This document shows, one piece after another, positions 24,878 to 33,731 of a stretch of 38,625 nucleotides of DNA; the first letter of the stretch is position 1, and each line of letters opens with the position of its first letter. Both the position numbers and the translations under genes were made by a program. The DNA is from Paludibacteraceae bacterium (GTDB taxonomy: Bacteria > Bacteroidota > Bacteroidia > Bacteroidales > Paludibacteraceae): NCBI GenBank assembly GCA_017632345.1, contig JAGBRL010000072.1, positions 1 to 38,625 of the forward strand, in the 5' to 3' direction. The notes beneath the pieces are model-generated. The model saw only the letters and a list, made by a program, of their open reading frames with translations. It searched no databases and was not told the DNA's origin.

Positions 24878-25429
24878 TCAATTGCTCTTGATTGTGTAAC
24901 GGCAACGAATCTTTCCTTTTACCATAGAGCTAAGTTTTGTGCGATTCATCTGACGTCTGATAGGCGAAAGATGGTCTATAAACATCTTGCCTTCAAGATG
25001 GTCGTACTCATGCTGCACTGCGCGAGCCGGGAAACCTTCGATGACCTCTTCATGACGCACCCAGTTCTCGTCAAAATATGCAATTTTAACAGACCAAGAA
25101 CGCTTGACAGACTCATTGATTCCGGGCAAACTCAAACAGCCCTCGTCACGAGTCTCAGTCTTTTCGCTGTACTCAACAATCTTAGGGTTTATGAAAACCT
25201 TCTTGAATCCGTCGCACGCAGGGTCATCTTCAGCAAGGACATTCAAATCAATCACAAACAGACGGATTGACAATCCAATCTGAGGAGCCGCCAAACCAAC
25301 ACCCTCCGCTCTATATAGAGTCTTGAACATATCTTCGATAAGCTGCTGAAGCTCAGGATAATCCTTATCTATATCAACAGTCTCCTTTCTCAATACAGGA
25401 TTACCGTAAATCGTAATTGGATAAATCAT
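24878..25429 (-). CDS. def: Peptide deformylase
   Basis: Removes the N-formyl group from new proteins. All three signature motifs are present in a 183-aa protein: GVGLAAPQIG (about residues 43-52), EGCLSLPG with the metal-binding Cys (about 97-104), and QHEYDHLEG with the HExxH-type metal ligands (about 139-147). The C-terminal extension is slightly basic. It begins 26 nt after ruvX on the same strand and is likely cotranscribed with it from the promoter at 25895-25925. Confidence 0.97.
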   Translation of the reverse strand: MIYPITIYGNPVLRKETVDIDKDYPELQQLIEDMFKTLYRAEGVGLAAPQIGLSIRLFVIDLNVLAEDDPACDGFKKVFINPKIVEYSEKTETRDEGCLSLPGINESVKRSWSVKIAYFDENWVRHEEVIEGFPARAVQHEYDHLEGKMFIDHLSPIRRQMNRTKLSSMVKGKIRCRYTIKSN

Positions 25430-25455
25430 ATTGCATTAAAATTTTAAATTTAAAA

Positions 25456-25872
25456 TCAAAACCGTTTGCTTTCCATATAGGATTGCAAAATAATAGTCGC
25501 GCTAATTTCATCGACGAGCGCCTTGTTCTGTCTGTCCTTTTTCTTCAGACCTCCGGCAAGCATAGCCTGATGCGCAAGTACAGACGTGAACCGCTCGTCA
25601 ACCATCTCTACCGGAATATTGGGATATTTTTTCTTCAAAGCCTTGACAAACGGCACTATCAGCCTCATAGAATCTGAATACTCGTTATTCATCTTCTTTG
25701 GCAAACCGACAACAAACAGTTCCACCTGCTCCTTTGCCGTATAATCTGCAAGAAACTTAAAGATTTCGCCGCTCGGCACTGTTGTCAAGCCGTTCGCAAT
25801 AATCTTCAGAGGGTCTGTCACAGCCAGCCCCACACGCTTCTGTCCATAATCAATAGCTAAAATCCTGCCCAT
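25456..25872 (-). CDS. ruvX: Putative pre-16S rRNA nuclease / Holliday junction resolvase RuvX (YqgF)
   Basis: A 138-aa RNase H-like protein. The catalytic acidic residues are in ILAIDYGQKRVGLAV (Asp near the N-terminus), VDERFTSVLAHQAM (Asp and Glu) and DEISATIILQSY (Asp near the C-terminus), with the conserved VGLPKKMN between. YqgF is implicated in 5'-end maturation of 16S rRNA, and possibly in recombination. The gene has a good promoter match immediately upstream and precedes def by 26 nt. Confidence 0.95.
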   Translation of the reverse strand: MGRILAIDYGQKRVGLAVTDPLKIIANGLTTVPSGEIFKFLADYTAKEQVELFVVGLPKKMNNEYSDSMRLIVPFVKALKKKYPNIPVEMVDERFTSVLAHQAMLAGGLKKKDRQNKALVDEISATIILQSYMESKRF

Positions 25873-25894
25873 ATCAAAAGAGTTTTTAGATGCA

Positions 25895-25925
25895 CAAAGA
25901 TAAAAAACTTTTGCAATATATCAAA
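25895..25925 (-). promoter_or_regulatory. Predicted ruvX-def promoter
   Basis: On the minus strand TTTG (25922-25925) and TATCTTTG (25895-25902) are separated by exactly 19 nt, the best combined match to the Bacteroidetes consensus in this part of the window. The -7 box lies 22 nt before the ruvX ATG. Confidence 0.75.
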
Positions 25926-25936
25926 AGCCAATCATG

Positions 25937-28900
25937 CTACCTGCCAACACTGTCTATCGAACTGAGTATGTCAAAAACCACCGCGACCGACTTAACATCC
26001 GCAAAGACCACCGAGCGCTTTCCGTTGACCTCTTTCAGCTGGCAACGTTCCACATGGCTTTGGAAATACTCCAATATCTTTCCAAAAGCAGAAGACTGGA
26101 AATAAGGCGAATCCTCAGCCTCAATAAAATAGGCAATCATCTTACCGTTTTTCAGCACAAGCCTTTCAAAGCCAAGCCTCACGGCAATCCACTTGGAACG
26201 CACTAACAGCATCAAATTAAGAGCCGCCTCCGGCATCGGGCCGAACCTGTCGGTCAACCTGCTTTCGAACGCTGCCAAATCCTCCTCGCGCTTTATATTG
26301 TCCAGTTCTCGATACAAAGACATACGCTCCGTCACGCTCTCCACATACGAGTCCGGCAAACGCAGCTCCATATCCGTATCTATCTGGCAATCTGACACAT
26401 ACTCAATTTCATCAGCAACACACTCCCTCTCGTCCTGATACAAGTCTGCAAACTCCTCGCCTTTCAGTTCCGCAACAGCCTCGTTGAGTATCTTATGATA
26501 AGTTTCATACCCAAGGTCTGCGATAAAGCCGCTCTGCTCCGCTCCGAGCAGATTTCCGGCGCCTCGTATATCCAAATCCTGCATAGCCAGATTAAATCCG
26601 CTGCCCAAGTCAGAGAAGCTCTCGATTGCCTGCAGCCGCCTCCTTGCCTCTTGCGTAAGCGTTGATAGCGGCGGCGAGAAGAGGTAGCAGAACGCCCTTC
26701 TGTTGCTGCGACCCACACGTCCGCGCAACTGGTGCAAATCGCTCAGCCCGAAGTTCTGAGCGTTATTAATCAGTATTGTGTTGCAATTTGAAATATCAAT
26801 ACCAGACTCAATTATCGACGTCGCAATCAGCACGTCATACTCATAATCAACAAAATCGAGAATAATCTTTTCCAGCTCTTCGCCGTCCATCTGCCCATGC
26901 CCGATAGCCACGCGCGCGTCAGGCACCAGACGAAGAATCAAGTCCTTCAGCTCCTGCAAATTCTGAATCCTGTTATTCACAAAAAAGACCTGTCCGTTTC
27001 TGTCCAGTTCATACCGTATAGCATCTCTCAAAACATCTTCGTTAAACGGATGCAGCTCAGTCTGGACCGGATACCTGTTTGGCGGCGGCGTGCTTATTAT
27101 AGACAAGTCCCTTGCGCCCATAAGCGAAAACTGCAAAGTTCTCGGAATAGGAGTGGCCGTCATCGTAAGCGTATCCACATTCACCTTCATCTGCTTTATT
27201 TTCTCTTTAACAGACACGCCGAACTTTTGCTCTTCGTCGATTATCAAAAGGCCTAAATCTTTGAATTTCACCTCCTTGCCTATAATCTTATGAGTTCCGA
27301 TAAGTATATTGATTTGTCCGTCGGCAAGGTCCTTCACAACCTGCCTCACCGCCTTTCCGGTACGCGAGCGGCTCAGATAATCTACACGGCACGGGAAATC
27401 CTTAAGACGCTCTGAAAACGTCTTGAAATGCTGAAGGGCCAGCACAGTGGTAGGCACAAGCACAGCCACCTGCTTATTATCCGCCACCGCCTTAAATGCC
27501 GCGCGGATAGCGACCTCCGTCTTTCCAAATCCGACATCTCCGCAGACAAGCCTGTCCATCGGCAAGTCACGCTCCATGTCGCGCTTCACGTCCTGCGTCG
27601 CCTTCAGCTGATCCGGCGTATCTTCATAAATAAACGAAGCCTCCAGTTCCGACTGCAAAAAGCTGTCTGCCGAGAAGGCAAAGCCCTTTTCCGCCCTGCG
27701 CTTCGAATAGAGCAAAATCAGGTCTCTGGCAATATCCTTAACCTTCTTTTTAGTACGCTCCTTTAGCGAATGCCACGCTCCCGTTCCTAGCTTATTTATT
27801 CGCGGCGGCTCGCCCTCCTTGCTCTTATATTTAGAAATCTTATGCAAAGAATGAATACTGACAAAAAGGAGGTCGTCGTTCTGGTAAAGCAGCTTTATCA
27901 CCTCCTGCTTCTTGCCGTTCACATCCATCATTATAAGCCCGCCGAAACGCCCTACACCATGGTCTATATGCACAACAAAATCGCCAGGCTGAAAACTGTT
28001 CAGTTCCTTTAAAGACAAAGCGACTTTGCCCCTTCTTGCCCTGTCTGACACAAGAGTGTATTTATGATACCTGTCAAAAATCTGATGGTCTGTGTAGCAG
28101 CAAAACTTAAGCGTATGATCAACAAAACCGCTGTGCAACGTTTTCAAAACCGGAGAGAAATTCGTGTTTTGGTCACCTCTGTCTTCGAAGATGGATTTCA
28201 GACGGTCTGTCTGCCGCGAGTTATCGCTCAACACAAATATCTCATAGCCTTGGCTTCTCATCTTGGCGAAATTTTCCGCCACTATGTCAAAGTTCTTGTT
28301 AAAAGGCGGCTGCGGCGAAGACTCAAACACAAAAGTCTCCAGCCCCTTAAAGCTAGAAGTCTCGCAAAACTCAATCTTCCTGAATGTTTCAATTTCAGAA
28401 AGGAACAAATCAAACGGCAGAACCTCCACGCTCTGCGTCTCCTCTTCAATCTCTCTTATTCGGTCGCTTAAAAAAGTAAAATTTGCAAAGGCCCATACAG
28501 AGTCCTGACGGCAGAACTTCAGCAACGAAACCGCCTCCTTTTCCGCATTATGAATATCAGAAATAACAGAAATCTTCTCCTTCTTTTCTTTAGACAACTG
28601 CGACTCTATATCGAACGTCCTTATTGAGTCAATCTCGTCTCCAAAGAAATCTATACGGTAAGGGTATTCATTAGAATATGAAAAGACGTCAATAAGGCTT
28701 CCTCTCACAGAATACTGCCCCGGTTCGTAAACAAAATCTACACGTTCGAAGCCAAACTCTTTTAACGTCTCAACAACAGTTTCGCTCCCCACGTTCTCGC
28801 CCACAGCCAGCGGCAAAGTCTTCCCTCTTAGCCCAGCCGAAGAGATAACCTTCTCCGCCACAGCCTCCGGATAAGAGACCAGCACAACCGGACCGCCGTC

Positions 28901-29242
28901 AGTCCATAGCCTGTCCAGCGCCTCAGTGCGAAGAATCTCGTTTGAAGAGTCAACCTCTCCGTATCTTATAGAACGCTTGTAAGAAGACGGAAAGAAAAGC
29001 ACATCGTCCGCGCCCACAAGCTGAACCATGTCATGATAAAAATAGGCCGCCTCCTCCGCATCATTCAGCACAATCACCATCGGCACGTCACGACGTTTGT
29101 AGATAGAGGCAAATAGCAGCGACCTGAACGAGCCTTCCAGCCCCTTGACCTCGAAATCGCCACCTTCTGCCGCATAAAAGTCCGACACAGCGTTCAAAAC
29201 ACTATGCGAACCAAACCTTTTCAATAATTCTGTTATATTCAA
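25937..29242 (-). CDS. mfd: Transcription-repair coupling factor Mfd
   Basis: Removes RNA polymerase stalled at DNA damage and recruits UvrA. About 1101 aa, slightly short for the family. An N-terminal UvrB-like region (VIVLNDAEEAAYFYHD, VLFFPSSYKRS) is followed by the RNA polymerase-interacting Tudor-like domain (FQPGDFVVHIDHGVGRFGGL) and a RecG-type helicase: Walker A MDRLVCGDVGFGKTEVAIRA, IIDEEQKFGV, TATPIPRTLQFSLMGARDLS, and QLRGRVGRSNRRAFCYLF. The C-terminal TRCF domain follows. There is no in-frame ATG at the 5' end; the family alignment fits the TTG at 29242 (start of NITELLKRFG), and a second TTG at 29266 is inside a repeat element. Confidence 0.96.
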   Translation of the reverse strand: MNITELLKRFGSHSVLNAVSDFYAAEGGDFEVKGLEGSFRSLLFASIYKRRDVPMVIVLNDAEEAAYFYHDMVQLVGADDVLFFPSSYKRSIRYGEVDSSNEILRTEALDRLWTDGGPVVLVSYPEAVAEKVISSAGLRGKTLPLAVGENVGSETVVETLKEFGFERVDFVYEPGQYSVRGSLIDVFSYSNEYPYRIDFFGDEIDSIRTFDIESQLSKEKKEKISVISDIHNAEKEAVSLLKFCRQDSVWAFANFTFLSDRIREIEEETQSVEVLPFDLFLSEIETFRKIEFCETSSFKGLETFVFESSPQPPFNKNFDIVAENFAKMRSQGYEIFVLSDNSRQTDRLKSIFEDRGDQNTNFSPVLKTLHSGFVDHTLKFCCYTDHQIFDRYHKYTLVSDRARRGKVALSLKELNSFQPGDFVVHIDHGVGRFGGLIMMDVNGKKQEVIKLLYQNDDLLFVSIHSLHKISKYKSKEGEPPRINKLGTGAWHSLKERTKKKVKDIARDLILLYSKRRAEKGFAFSADSFLQSELEASFIYEDTPDQLKATQDVKRDMERDLPMDRLVCGDVGFGKTEVAIRAAFKAVADNKQVAVLVPTTVLALQHFKTFSERLKDFPCRVDYLSRSRTGKAVRQVVKDLADGQINILIGTHKIIGKEVKFKDLGLLIIDEEQKFGVSVKEKIKQMKVNVDTLTMTATPIPRTLQFSLMGARDLSIISTPPPNRYPVQTELHPFNEDVLRDAIRYELDRNGQVFFVNNRIQNLQELKDLILRLVPDARVAIGHGQMDGEELEKIILDFVDYEYDVLIATSIIESGIDISNCNTILINNAQNFGLSDLHQLRGRVGRSNRRAFCYLFSPPLSTLTQEARRRLQAIESFSDLGSGFNLAMQDLDIRGAGNLLGAEQSGFIADLGYETYHKILNEAVAELKGEEFADLYQDERECVADEIEYVSDCQIDTDMELRLPDSYVESVTERMSLYRELDNIKREEDLAAFESRLTDRFGPMPEAALNLMLLVRSKWIAVRLGFERLVLKNGKMIAYFIEAEDSPYFQSSAFGKILEYFQSHVERCQLKEVNGKRSVVFADVKSVAVVFDILSSIDSVGR

Positions 29243-29260
29243 GATATTAAATGTTAACTT

Positions 29261-29325
29261 AGGCAATTTCTATAAATTACGTTTGGTAATTTAATTCATC
29301 TCGGCCTAATTTATAATGTTGTCTT
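29261..29325. repeat. Dispersed palindromic repeat, paired arms (copy C), in the mfd leader
   Basis: The left arm AGGCAATTTCTATAAATTAC faces the right arm GGCCTAATTTATAATGTTGTC across a loop that includes TTCATCTCGG. The core TATAAATTA pairs perfectly with TAATTTATA, and the loop word TCATCTCGRCC recurs in copies A and B. It lies between the predicted mfd -7 box and the TTG start, so it would be transcribed as a stem-loop in the mfd mRNA leader. Confidence 0.65.
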
Positions 29326-29336
29326 TAAAGAACGAG

Positions 29337-29344
29337 CAAATTTA
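29337..29344 (-). promoter_or_regulatory. Predicted -7 box of mfd
   Basis: The minus strand reads TAAATTTG, matching TAnnTTTG. The expected leader to the TTG at 29242 is about 90 nt and includes the palindromic repeat. No -33 element is found at 19-20 nt. Confidence 0.45.
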
Positions 29345-29387
29345 CAAATAACAATCAAAGTAACATTCTATTAGACGCTCAAATTTG

Positions 29388-29421
29388 CAAAAAAAATGTC
29401 CGGCTGACTTTCAACCGGACA
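29388..29421 (-). terminator. Rho-independent terminator of the DUF4831 gene
   Basis: A 7-bp perfect stem (29397-29403 with 29415-29421, TGTCCGG) is followed on the minus strand by eight or nine T residues, 45 nt after the stop codon. Confidence 0.9.
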
Positions 29422-29466
29422 AGAAAACATCTCCGCCTATCTTGCTAAAACTGCAATAAAAGCATA

Positions 29467-30552
29467 CTACTTGCTCAATTTGATTAAAGCGCCAGTCTCC
29501 ACGTCAAACTCAGCCTTGAAGTCCGACTTGTCAAACAGGCCGGCAGGCAACTTCATAAGCGACCCAAGCTGCGCCACCTCCATGCTTTCAGAACAGAAAG
29601 ACTTTTTGCCCTGCTTAATTTCAACAGAGACAACCGCAGGCTGACGATAAACAAAGCCGGACTTTGAATTCTCCGCAGCATCCTGCTTTATACCAGAATA
29701 CCTTCTATTGACAGTAGCCAAGACCGGTTCGCCGTTATCACTAAAGCCCTCCCTTTCTGAGAATCGGAACACTTCTATATTCCCCTCTTTGTCCGGATAA
29801 AAGACAAACGTTTTGCGCACCATGAAAGAGGCCTCCTTACCGTCAAACAAAGCGTACAGTTCCGCTTCTGTCTTCTCAATCTCTTCCATGTAAGCCGAAA
29901 CGCCACGGTCCTGAAGCACTTCCGCGTCCTGAAGCAATATATCCATCTTCATCTTCCTCAAACGGTTTATCTCTTCGTAAACAAACTCAGCGTCAGTCAG
30001 TTCCGGTTTCTTCTTCACAACTACAACAGAATCATTTGCCTCCTGCTCCGGCTCGTCAACCTCTTTATATCTGTAATTTGACACGAACACAGGCTCAACT
30101 TCCGCAACAGCAGAGCAGCAGCCGCGCTTCATGCACTTGCCATCCGGCAAAGCGACAGCCGACGCGCTATTCACTCCGCTTATGACACCGGAAGACGAAA
30201 GAGACACAAGGCACGCGTTCGACGTGAACGGAGCGTAAACTTTATACTGCTGATTAGCGTCTGGCTCTGACTTCCTTACCATCGTCACATTCTCTATGCT
30301 CCAAAGCTCGCTGTCGCCAGACACCTTCGGGTCTTTGCCAAACAATCGCCTCGTCGCACCAGCAAACGGACCAACCTTTCGAACCGTCTTTTTTGCAATC
30401 ACGCTAACCTCTACATAATTTTTAGGCAATGCGTAATAAGCTACCGCATCCTCCTTTTGTTGCTCTCTGTTTTTTACCGAAACTACCAAACTCTGAGCCG
30501 AAACAGCCGCCGTCACAGCTAACGACGCTCCTAACACGATTAATCTCTTCAT
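29467..30552 (-). CDS. DUF4831 family exported protein
   Basis: A 361-aa protein of the DUF4831 family, found in Bacteroidetes and of unknown function. It begins with a Sec signal peptide (MKRLIVLGASLAVTAAVSAQ, cleavage after about residue 19). The family's N-terminal strand YYALPKNYVEVSVIAKKTVRKVGPFA and the following WSIENVTMV are clear, as is the later KFVYEEINRLRKM-like helix (FVYEEINRLRKMKMDILL). No catalytic motif is seen. It begins 31 nt after the histidine-type phosphatase gene on the same strand and ends at a strong terminator, so the two form an operon. The product is probably periplasmic. Confidence 0.88.
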   Translation of the reverse strand: MKRLIVLGASLAVTAAVSAQSLVVSVKNREQQKEDAVAYYALPKNYVEVSVIAKKTVRKVGPFAGATRRLFGKDPKVSGDSELWSIENVTMVRKSEPDANQQYKVYAPFTSNACLVSLSSSGVISGVNSASAVALPDGKCMKRGCCSAVAEVEPVFVSNYRYKEVDEPEQEANDSVVVVKKKPELTDAEFVYEEINRLRKMKMDILLQDAEVLQDRGVSAYMEEIEKTEAELYALFDGKEASFMVRKTFVFYPDKEGNIEVFRFSEREGFSDNGEPVLATVNRRYSGIKQDAAENSKSGFVYRQPAVVSVEIKQGKKSFCSESMEVAQLGSLMKLPAGLFDKSDFKAEFDVETGALIKLSK

Positions 30553-30583
30553 AAATGTATTTTTAGTTTAATTATTAAATGAC

Positions 30584-31849
30584 CTATTTTGACACGACGA
30601 TTCCGTAATATTTTTCAAATTCGCTCCATTCGTAATATGGCGCCAAATCGCTTTTCAGAGGAAGACGGACTTCGTTCTCGTTCAACAGAACCTTGAGCAA
30701 GACCTTGTTTTCCTTGTTCTTGTAAAATATGATTTGCAAATTGCCGCCCATTGGTATTATCTTGAAGTCGGTCCAATGCGTATGCAAACTCTCCAAGTCT
30801 TCAACTTTGGCTGAGCAGTTGTCCAGCTGCAGAAGCCCGGCAAGCGGAAGCAATCCTGTGTCATGCCCAAAACGCAACGAAGCGCTTATTCCGCCGCCCT
30901 CCACCGCAGCCTTCGCCTCGCTAAGTATATTTTTCAGGAGATTCTTTGCCATTTGGGGCGATGAGGCGCCAGTTACAGGACAAGAGCCGTAAGCTCCGTA
31001 CCACCACATATTTTGCAGTCGCCAGTTTTCAAAAAGCTCCTCTTTTGTCCAAACGTCGTTGAAATTCACGTTCAGGCTGTCCATGCCTTGCAGGCTTGAG
31101 TTCAGTTCATAGAACTTGCGCACAAACGCCACTCTGTCTATATTCTTCTGCACATATACAGAATCTGAAAAAAGCGCATTCATCATTCTTTCCGGATGAA
31201 GCAGTTTCTGGTGCATCTCGTCAAAACGTCTCTTCCACTCTTCGTTTTCCAGATTGTTCTTTAGTTTCTCATCCTCAAAATTTATGTAGTTCATCACTCT
31301 TTTGCTCGCCTCGTTAGTGATGTTCAGCGACGGATTCATCGCTTTGAGCTGCTGACAAAAAGCGCCCATGCTCAGCACCACACGGACAGAAGTGGACGAC
31401 TTAGCGTCGATTTTCGCTCCGTTTGCAAAAACCTCCGGATAGTTCTTCACCATACGCTCAGCGATTCCTCTGTGTTGCTCCGCCCCCTTCTGCGTCAGGT
31501 CGCCCGCTTTTAGCTCTCCATCTTTATAAATGATGCCGAAACGCTCCTTCACGCTTTTGCCAAGAACGGTAAGCGCCTCTGCTGAATCTGCACGCTGCAT
31601 AATTCCGTACATCTTTTTAAAATCGTCTGCCGAATAATGATAGCGAGAGCCATGCCTTCCGTAATGGCTTATGTAAAACGGAACGAAACCTTCCGGAGCC
31701 GCCGTGTATGGCTTAATTTCTGGCGAATAAGCAAAATAATTGCTTCCGCACTTGTTTATGTTCGCCATCATCTCGCCCTCTGTTGTCTGAGCAGAAACCG
31801 TAACGCCAGCAGCAAAAAGAGCCAATAATATAGCCTTCGTGTTTTTCAT
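30584..31849 (-). CDS. Histidine-type phosphatase (histidine acid phosphatase family)
   Basis: A 421-aa exported phosphatase. After a signal peptide (MKNTKAILLALFAAGVTVSA) the catalytic motif HYGRHGSRYHYSADDF appears at about residues 62-77, carrying the nucleophilic His (RHGxR). The proton-donor motif FGHDTGLLPLAGLL lies near residue 330, and the second Arg lies in GASSPQMAKN or nearby. The layout is that of the histidine acid phosphatase branch that includes phytases and multiple inositol-polyphosphate phosphatases; the substrate (inositol phosphates or other phosphomonoesters) cannot be fixed. It precedes the DUF4831 gene by 31 nt. Confidence 0.9.
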   Translation of the reverse strand: MKNTKAILLALFAAGVTVSAQTTEGEMMANINKCGSNYFAYSPEIKPYTAAPEGFVPFYISHYGRHGSRYHYSADDFKKMYGIMQRADSAEALTVLGKSVKERFGIIYKDGELKAGDLTQKGAEQHRGIAERMVKNYPEVFANGAKIDAKSSTSVRVVLSMGAFCQQLKAMNPSLNITNEASKRVMNYINFEDEKLKNNLENEEWKRRFDEMHQKLLHPERMMNALFSDSVYVQKNIDRVAFVRKFYELNSSLQGMDSLNVNFNDVWTKEELFENWRLQNMWWYGAYGSCPVTGASSPQMAKNLLKNILSEAKAAVEGGGISASLRFGHDTGLLPLAGLLQLDNCSAKVEDLESLHTHWTDFKIIPMGGNLQIIFYKNKENKVLLKVLLNENEVRLPLKSDLAPYYEWSEFEKYYGIVVSK

Positions 31850-31867
31850 ACTTCTATCTTATATAAA

Positions 31868-31920
31868 AGGCGGCTTCAATAAATTACGATCTGCCTCATG
31901 ACCCATTACAGAAGCTGCCC
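31868..31920. repeat. Dispersed palindromic repeat, paired arms (copy F)
   Basis: The left arm AGGCGGCTTCAATAAATTAC faces the right arm CCATTACAGAAGCTGCCC. Read as a hairpin, GGCRGCTTC pairs over its length, with a diverged middle. It lies directly upstream of the phosphatase gene, between it and the DUF3078 gene. Confidence 0.5.
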
Positions 31921-31954
31921 AAAATTACAATTGCAAAATTAAACCTCAGCCCCG

Positions 31955-33625
31955 TCAGAACGTATATAAGAAGCCGAACGTCAGCTGCTCCTGTATCTGA
32001 AGGCTTGGCTTCTCTTCCTTCGTGTTCTTAGGAGTATTGTCAAAGCGCAAATTCAGAGACAGTTTTGTGCTTAAGTATCTGTTAATTATAAAGCTGCCCA
32101 CGGTCTGCCAGTCAAACTCCACGTTGTTAAATCCGTAAGAAGCAAAGAGGTCGAACTGAGAATTTACAGAAATTTCTCTCGTGAAGCGCCACTTCAACTT
32201 TCCCTGCAGCATATAGCCCCAGTCATCTTCCGAATGATGACCTTCTGAAATACCAACCGTGCGAGGGTCCTCAATCCTGTCTCCCAAAATAAATATCAGC
32301 TTGTAAGCCACAGGGGAAATGTAAGCGTACATGTTCTTGCTGTGCTTGTACGTAGCTCCAAGCCCGAAGAACATACGTGTAGGAGACATGAACGACGTCA
32401 CGACCTTTTCCGAGTTCACCCCAGAATAGCTTGTGAACAAAGATGTTTTGAACTCTCCCTGCAATGTGTAATACCACTTGTTGATGAAAGAGAGGACGCT
32501 GTAACGGCTGGAAATGTCGAACTCGTCATCATACACACGGAACGCCCTTATGGTGTCTTTTCTCGAGTTGAAGAAACCGATTTTAACATTCAGGCTATTG
32601 TCCCACAGCACTTTGTTTTTATTATTATAGTTGCGTTCGTAGTTAAACTCGCTCAAAAGAGTTGTATTCGGGTAGCCCCCTTTGTGCCAGTTGTCAGAAA
32701 CATAATACTGCGTGAACTGCATGGAGAAGTCACCTTTGCCGCTCCACTTTTCATTCTCCCTTTTGCGCGAGATTAACTTAGAAAACCTGTCCAGTTCTGG
32801 CTCCACCGCATACCGGTCCAAATTCACGTAAAGCGTATCATCTTTGCCTCTGAACATATCTTTCGAAATATCTTTGTAAGGGGACAAGTTATAATAGTCC
32901 ACAAACTCCGGCGTATTCTCTGCCAGATGGTAAGAGACACGACGCTTCACCTTGTAATCAAACTGTTTTTTGCCAAACAAGTCTCTATGGATAGTCTCAG
33001 CTCGCAAGGTGTCTCTTTTAGGATAATAATCCACATCATCGACATAAAAGAAAGGATTGAAGTCAGCCCTGCTCATTGAGTCAAAAACAACGATATGAGA
33101 GAAATCCTCTTCAGAAAACCTGCCGCGTCCGCTCTGTGTGAGCGAATCGGCAATATGATCTATGCGGTCAAGCGCATCGTCCGTCATCTTCGTGTAACGA
33201 GTCCGTCTTTTACGGCTTTGAGGAACATTCTGCGTCTTGTTTCCGCTAAGTCTCTGCAGCTCAGCCTTCAAGCGCTTGTTTTCCTCTTTCAGCATATCCG
33301 TTTCAGACAAAACCTCCTTTTGCTCCGACACCTCGTCGTCCGGATTAAAAACAGCGACAGTCTTAGCGTTGCTGCTTTCGTACTCCATTATAGTTCTGTG
33401 CACCCTGAACTCCAACGAATCATACGCTTCCCTGCGTCCGTTGTCCCTGTACTCCTGAATATACCTGCTGAGCAGCGAATACTTCACACTATCCACAACC
33501 TCCGCCTTCTCCCCCTTCATACCTGTATCAAGAAGCGAGATAACCTCCTGCGGATCTTTAGCTTTCGCAAATCCGCCGGCACAATATATAAAAGCCAAAC
33601 AAGCCGCAATAAAATAACGAAACAT
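31955..33625 (-). CDS. DUF3078 family outer-membrane protein
   Basis: A 556-aa exported protein. A signal peptide (MFRYFIAACLAFIYCAGGFA) is followed by an N-terminal soluble segment with a short coiled coil (about residues 108-128, SETDMLKEENKRLKAELQRL) and a disordered Arg/Ser region. The C-terminal DUF3078 domain begins near residue 305 (FSMQFTQYYVSDNWHKGGYPN) and consists of alternating beta strands ending in a terminal Phe (TFGFLYTF), the usual end of an outer-membrane beta-barrel. The function is unknown. A -7 match lies 32 nt upstream of the ATG. The N-terminal coiled-coil extension is longer than the DUF3078 domain alone needs. Confidence 0.88.
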   Translation of the reverse strand: MFRYFIAACLAFIYCAGGFAKAKDPQEVISLLDTGMKGEKAEVVDSVKYSLLSRYIQEYRDNGRREAYDSLEFRVHRTIMEYESSNAKTVAVFNPDDEVSEQKEVLSETDMLKEENKRLKAELQRLSGNKTQNVPQSRKRRTRYTKMTDDALDRIDHIADSLTQSGRGRFSEEDFSHIVVFDSMSRADFNPFFYVDDVDYYPKRDTLRAETIHRDLFGKKQFDYKVKRRVSYHLAENTPEFVDYYNLSPYKDISKDMFRGKDDTLYVNLDRYAVEPELDRFSKLISRKRENEKWSGKGDFSMQFTQYYVSDNWHKGGYPNTTLLSEFNYERNYNNKNKVLWDNSLNVKIGFFNSRKDTIRAFRVYDDEFDISSRYSVLSFINKWYYTLQGEFKTSLFTSYSGVNSEKVVTSFMSPTRMFFGLGATYKHSKNMYAYISPVAYKLIFILGDRIEDPRTVGISEGHHSEDDWGYMLQGKLKWRFTREISVNSQFDLFASYGFNNVEFDWQTVGSFIINRYLSTKLSLNLRFDNTPKNTKEEKPSLQIQEQLTFGFLYTF

Positions 33626-33656
33626 TACCTATTCCCTTTTTTTCTTTCCAACCTCA

Positions 33657-33664
33657 CAAAGATA
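33657..33664 (-). promoter_or_regulatory. Predicted -7 box of the DUF3078 gene
   Basis: The minus strand reads TATCTTTG, a consensus -7 match 32 nt before the ATG at 33625. No -33 match at 19-20 nt. Confidence 0.5.
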
Positions 33665-33704
33665 AGACCTTAATTTTAATCATAAAAATCTAATATGGAT
33701 TATT

Positions 33705-33725
33705 TTTAGGCAACTCTAAATTTAC
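33705..33725 (-). repeat. Solo arm of the dispersed repeat (copy D)
   Basis: The plus strand TTTAGGCAACTCTAAATTTA is a variant of the GGCAAnTTCTATAAATTA arm. It lies immediately beside the 3' end of the ATPase gene fragment (33732-33798). Confidence 0.45.
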
Positions 33726-33731
33726 TCCCAA

